Assembly: GCA_945901665.1 (NCBI GenBank)
Contig: CAMDLJ010000035.1
Span: forward strand, 1 to 13,191
DNA: 13,191 bases
Direction: 5' to 3'
From: Bordetella parapertussis
GTDB lineage: Bacteria > Pseudomonadota > Gammaproteobacteria > Burkholderiales > Burkholderiaceae
Position 1 is the stretch's first letter. Each line of letters begins with the position of its first letter. The notes below the pieces were generated by a model. That model saw only the letters and a program-made list of their open reading frames with translations, did not search any database and was not told the DNA's origin. Positions 13,053-13,191 of the stretch are shown in pieces. The position numbers were made by a program, and so were the translations under genes.

Positions 13053-13191
13053 TCATTCAAGGTCTTGATGGCGGCGTCGCAAGCGCGCTTGCGGGTGTTG
13101 CTGGGTCAAATAGGCCGCGGTGGCCCTTTCAACGGCGGGCAAATTGTCATGCAATCGCTTGAGAAACTCGGTCAACTGCGCTTGCTCATGT
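13053..13191 (-). CDS. C-terminal end of an unrecognised protein, partial
   Basis: The last 45 codons of a minus-strand reading frame run from the window edge to the TGA at 13055-13053. The residues are mostly helical and charged ('LTEFLKRLHDNLPAVERATAAYLTQQ') with an Arg-rich end ('RLRRRHQDLE'). A long amphipathic C-terminal helix would fit a MarR-type or other dimeric regulator placed next to the operon it controls, but there is not enough sequence to name a family. It lies 151 bases upstream of iorA on the same strand. Confidence 0.55.
   Translation of the reverse strand, partial: HEQAQLTEFLKRLHDNLPAVERATAAYLTQQHPQARLRRRHQDLE

Noticed and set aside
1..13191. CRISPR array, tRNA, rRNA, insertion sequence or phage features
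   Set aside because: No regularly spaced repeats, cloverleaf-like sequence, transposase motif or phage gene was noticed on either strand.

Overview
The window looks like a stretch of a GC-rich Betaproteobacterial chromosome, most likely Burkholderiales/Comamonadaceae-like. This rests on codon use and on the look of the proteins (MoxR/DUF58/VWA set, HtrA-like protease without PDZ, SelD, IorAB-type molybdenum hydroxylase, SoxYZ). No rRNA, tRNA, CRISPR array, insertion sequence or phage gene was seen, and gene packing is tight. The genus is an inference, not something read from a marker gene.

Layout, left to right. (1) 1-67: the 3' end of a + strand gene, probably a zinc-less quinone oxidoreductase. 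(2) 160-880, minus: a small two-helix membrane protein followed by a cupin. (3) 881-1136: a divergent intergenic region rich in inverted repeats. (4) 1137-1484, plus: a small winged-helix regulator; then 1703-2815, plus: a MraY/WecA-type polyprenyl-phosphate sugar-phosphate transferase. (5) 2909-8224, minus, a compact run in transcription order: membrane-anchored HtrA-like protease, MoxR AAA+ ATPase, DUF58 protein, BatA/BatB-like VWA protein, and selD. (6) 8289-9365, plus: a second VWA protein, paralogous to the first, transcribed divergently from the protease across a 64-bp gap. (7) 9388-12901, minus, an overlapping operon in transcription order: IorA-like 2Fe-2S subunit, IorB-like molybdopterin subunit with a Tat signal, SoxY-like protein with a Tat signal, and SoxZ. 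(8) 13053-13191, minus: the 3' end of an unrecognised gene.

How the genes may work together. The MoxR/DUF58/VWA set is the usual ATPase-plus-VWA chaperone arrangement: MoxR and DUF58 look cytoplasmic, while both VWA domains and the protease domain are predicted to face the periplasm. The IorAB enzyme and SoxY are also predicted to be exported by the Tat system. The most unusual feature is the translationally overlapped iorA-iorB-soxY-soxZ operon. It joins a molybdenum hydroxylase to a Sox-type sulfur carrier with no other sox gene in the window, and its SoxY ends in an atypical Cys tail instead of GGCG(G). MoxR/VWA pairs are known to mature the Mo/Cu site of CO dehydrogenase (CoxD/CoxE), so a functional link between the two clusters is possible but unproven.
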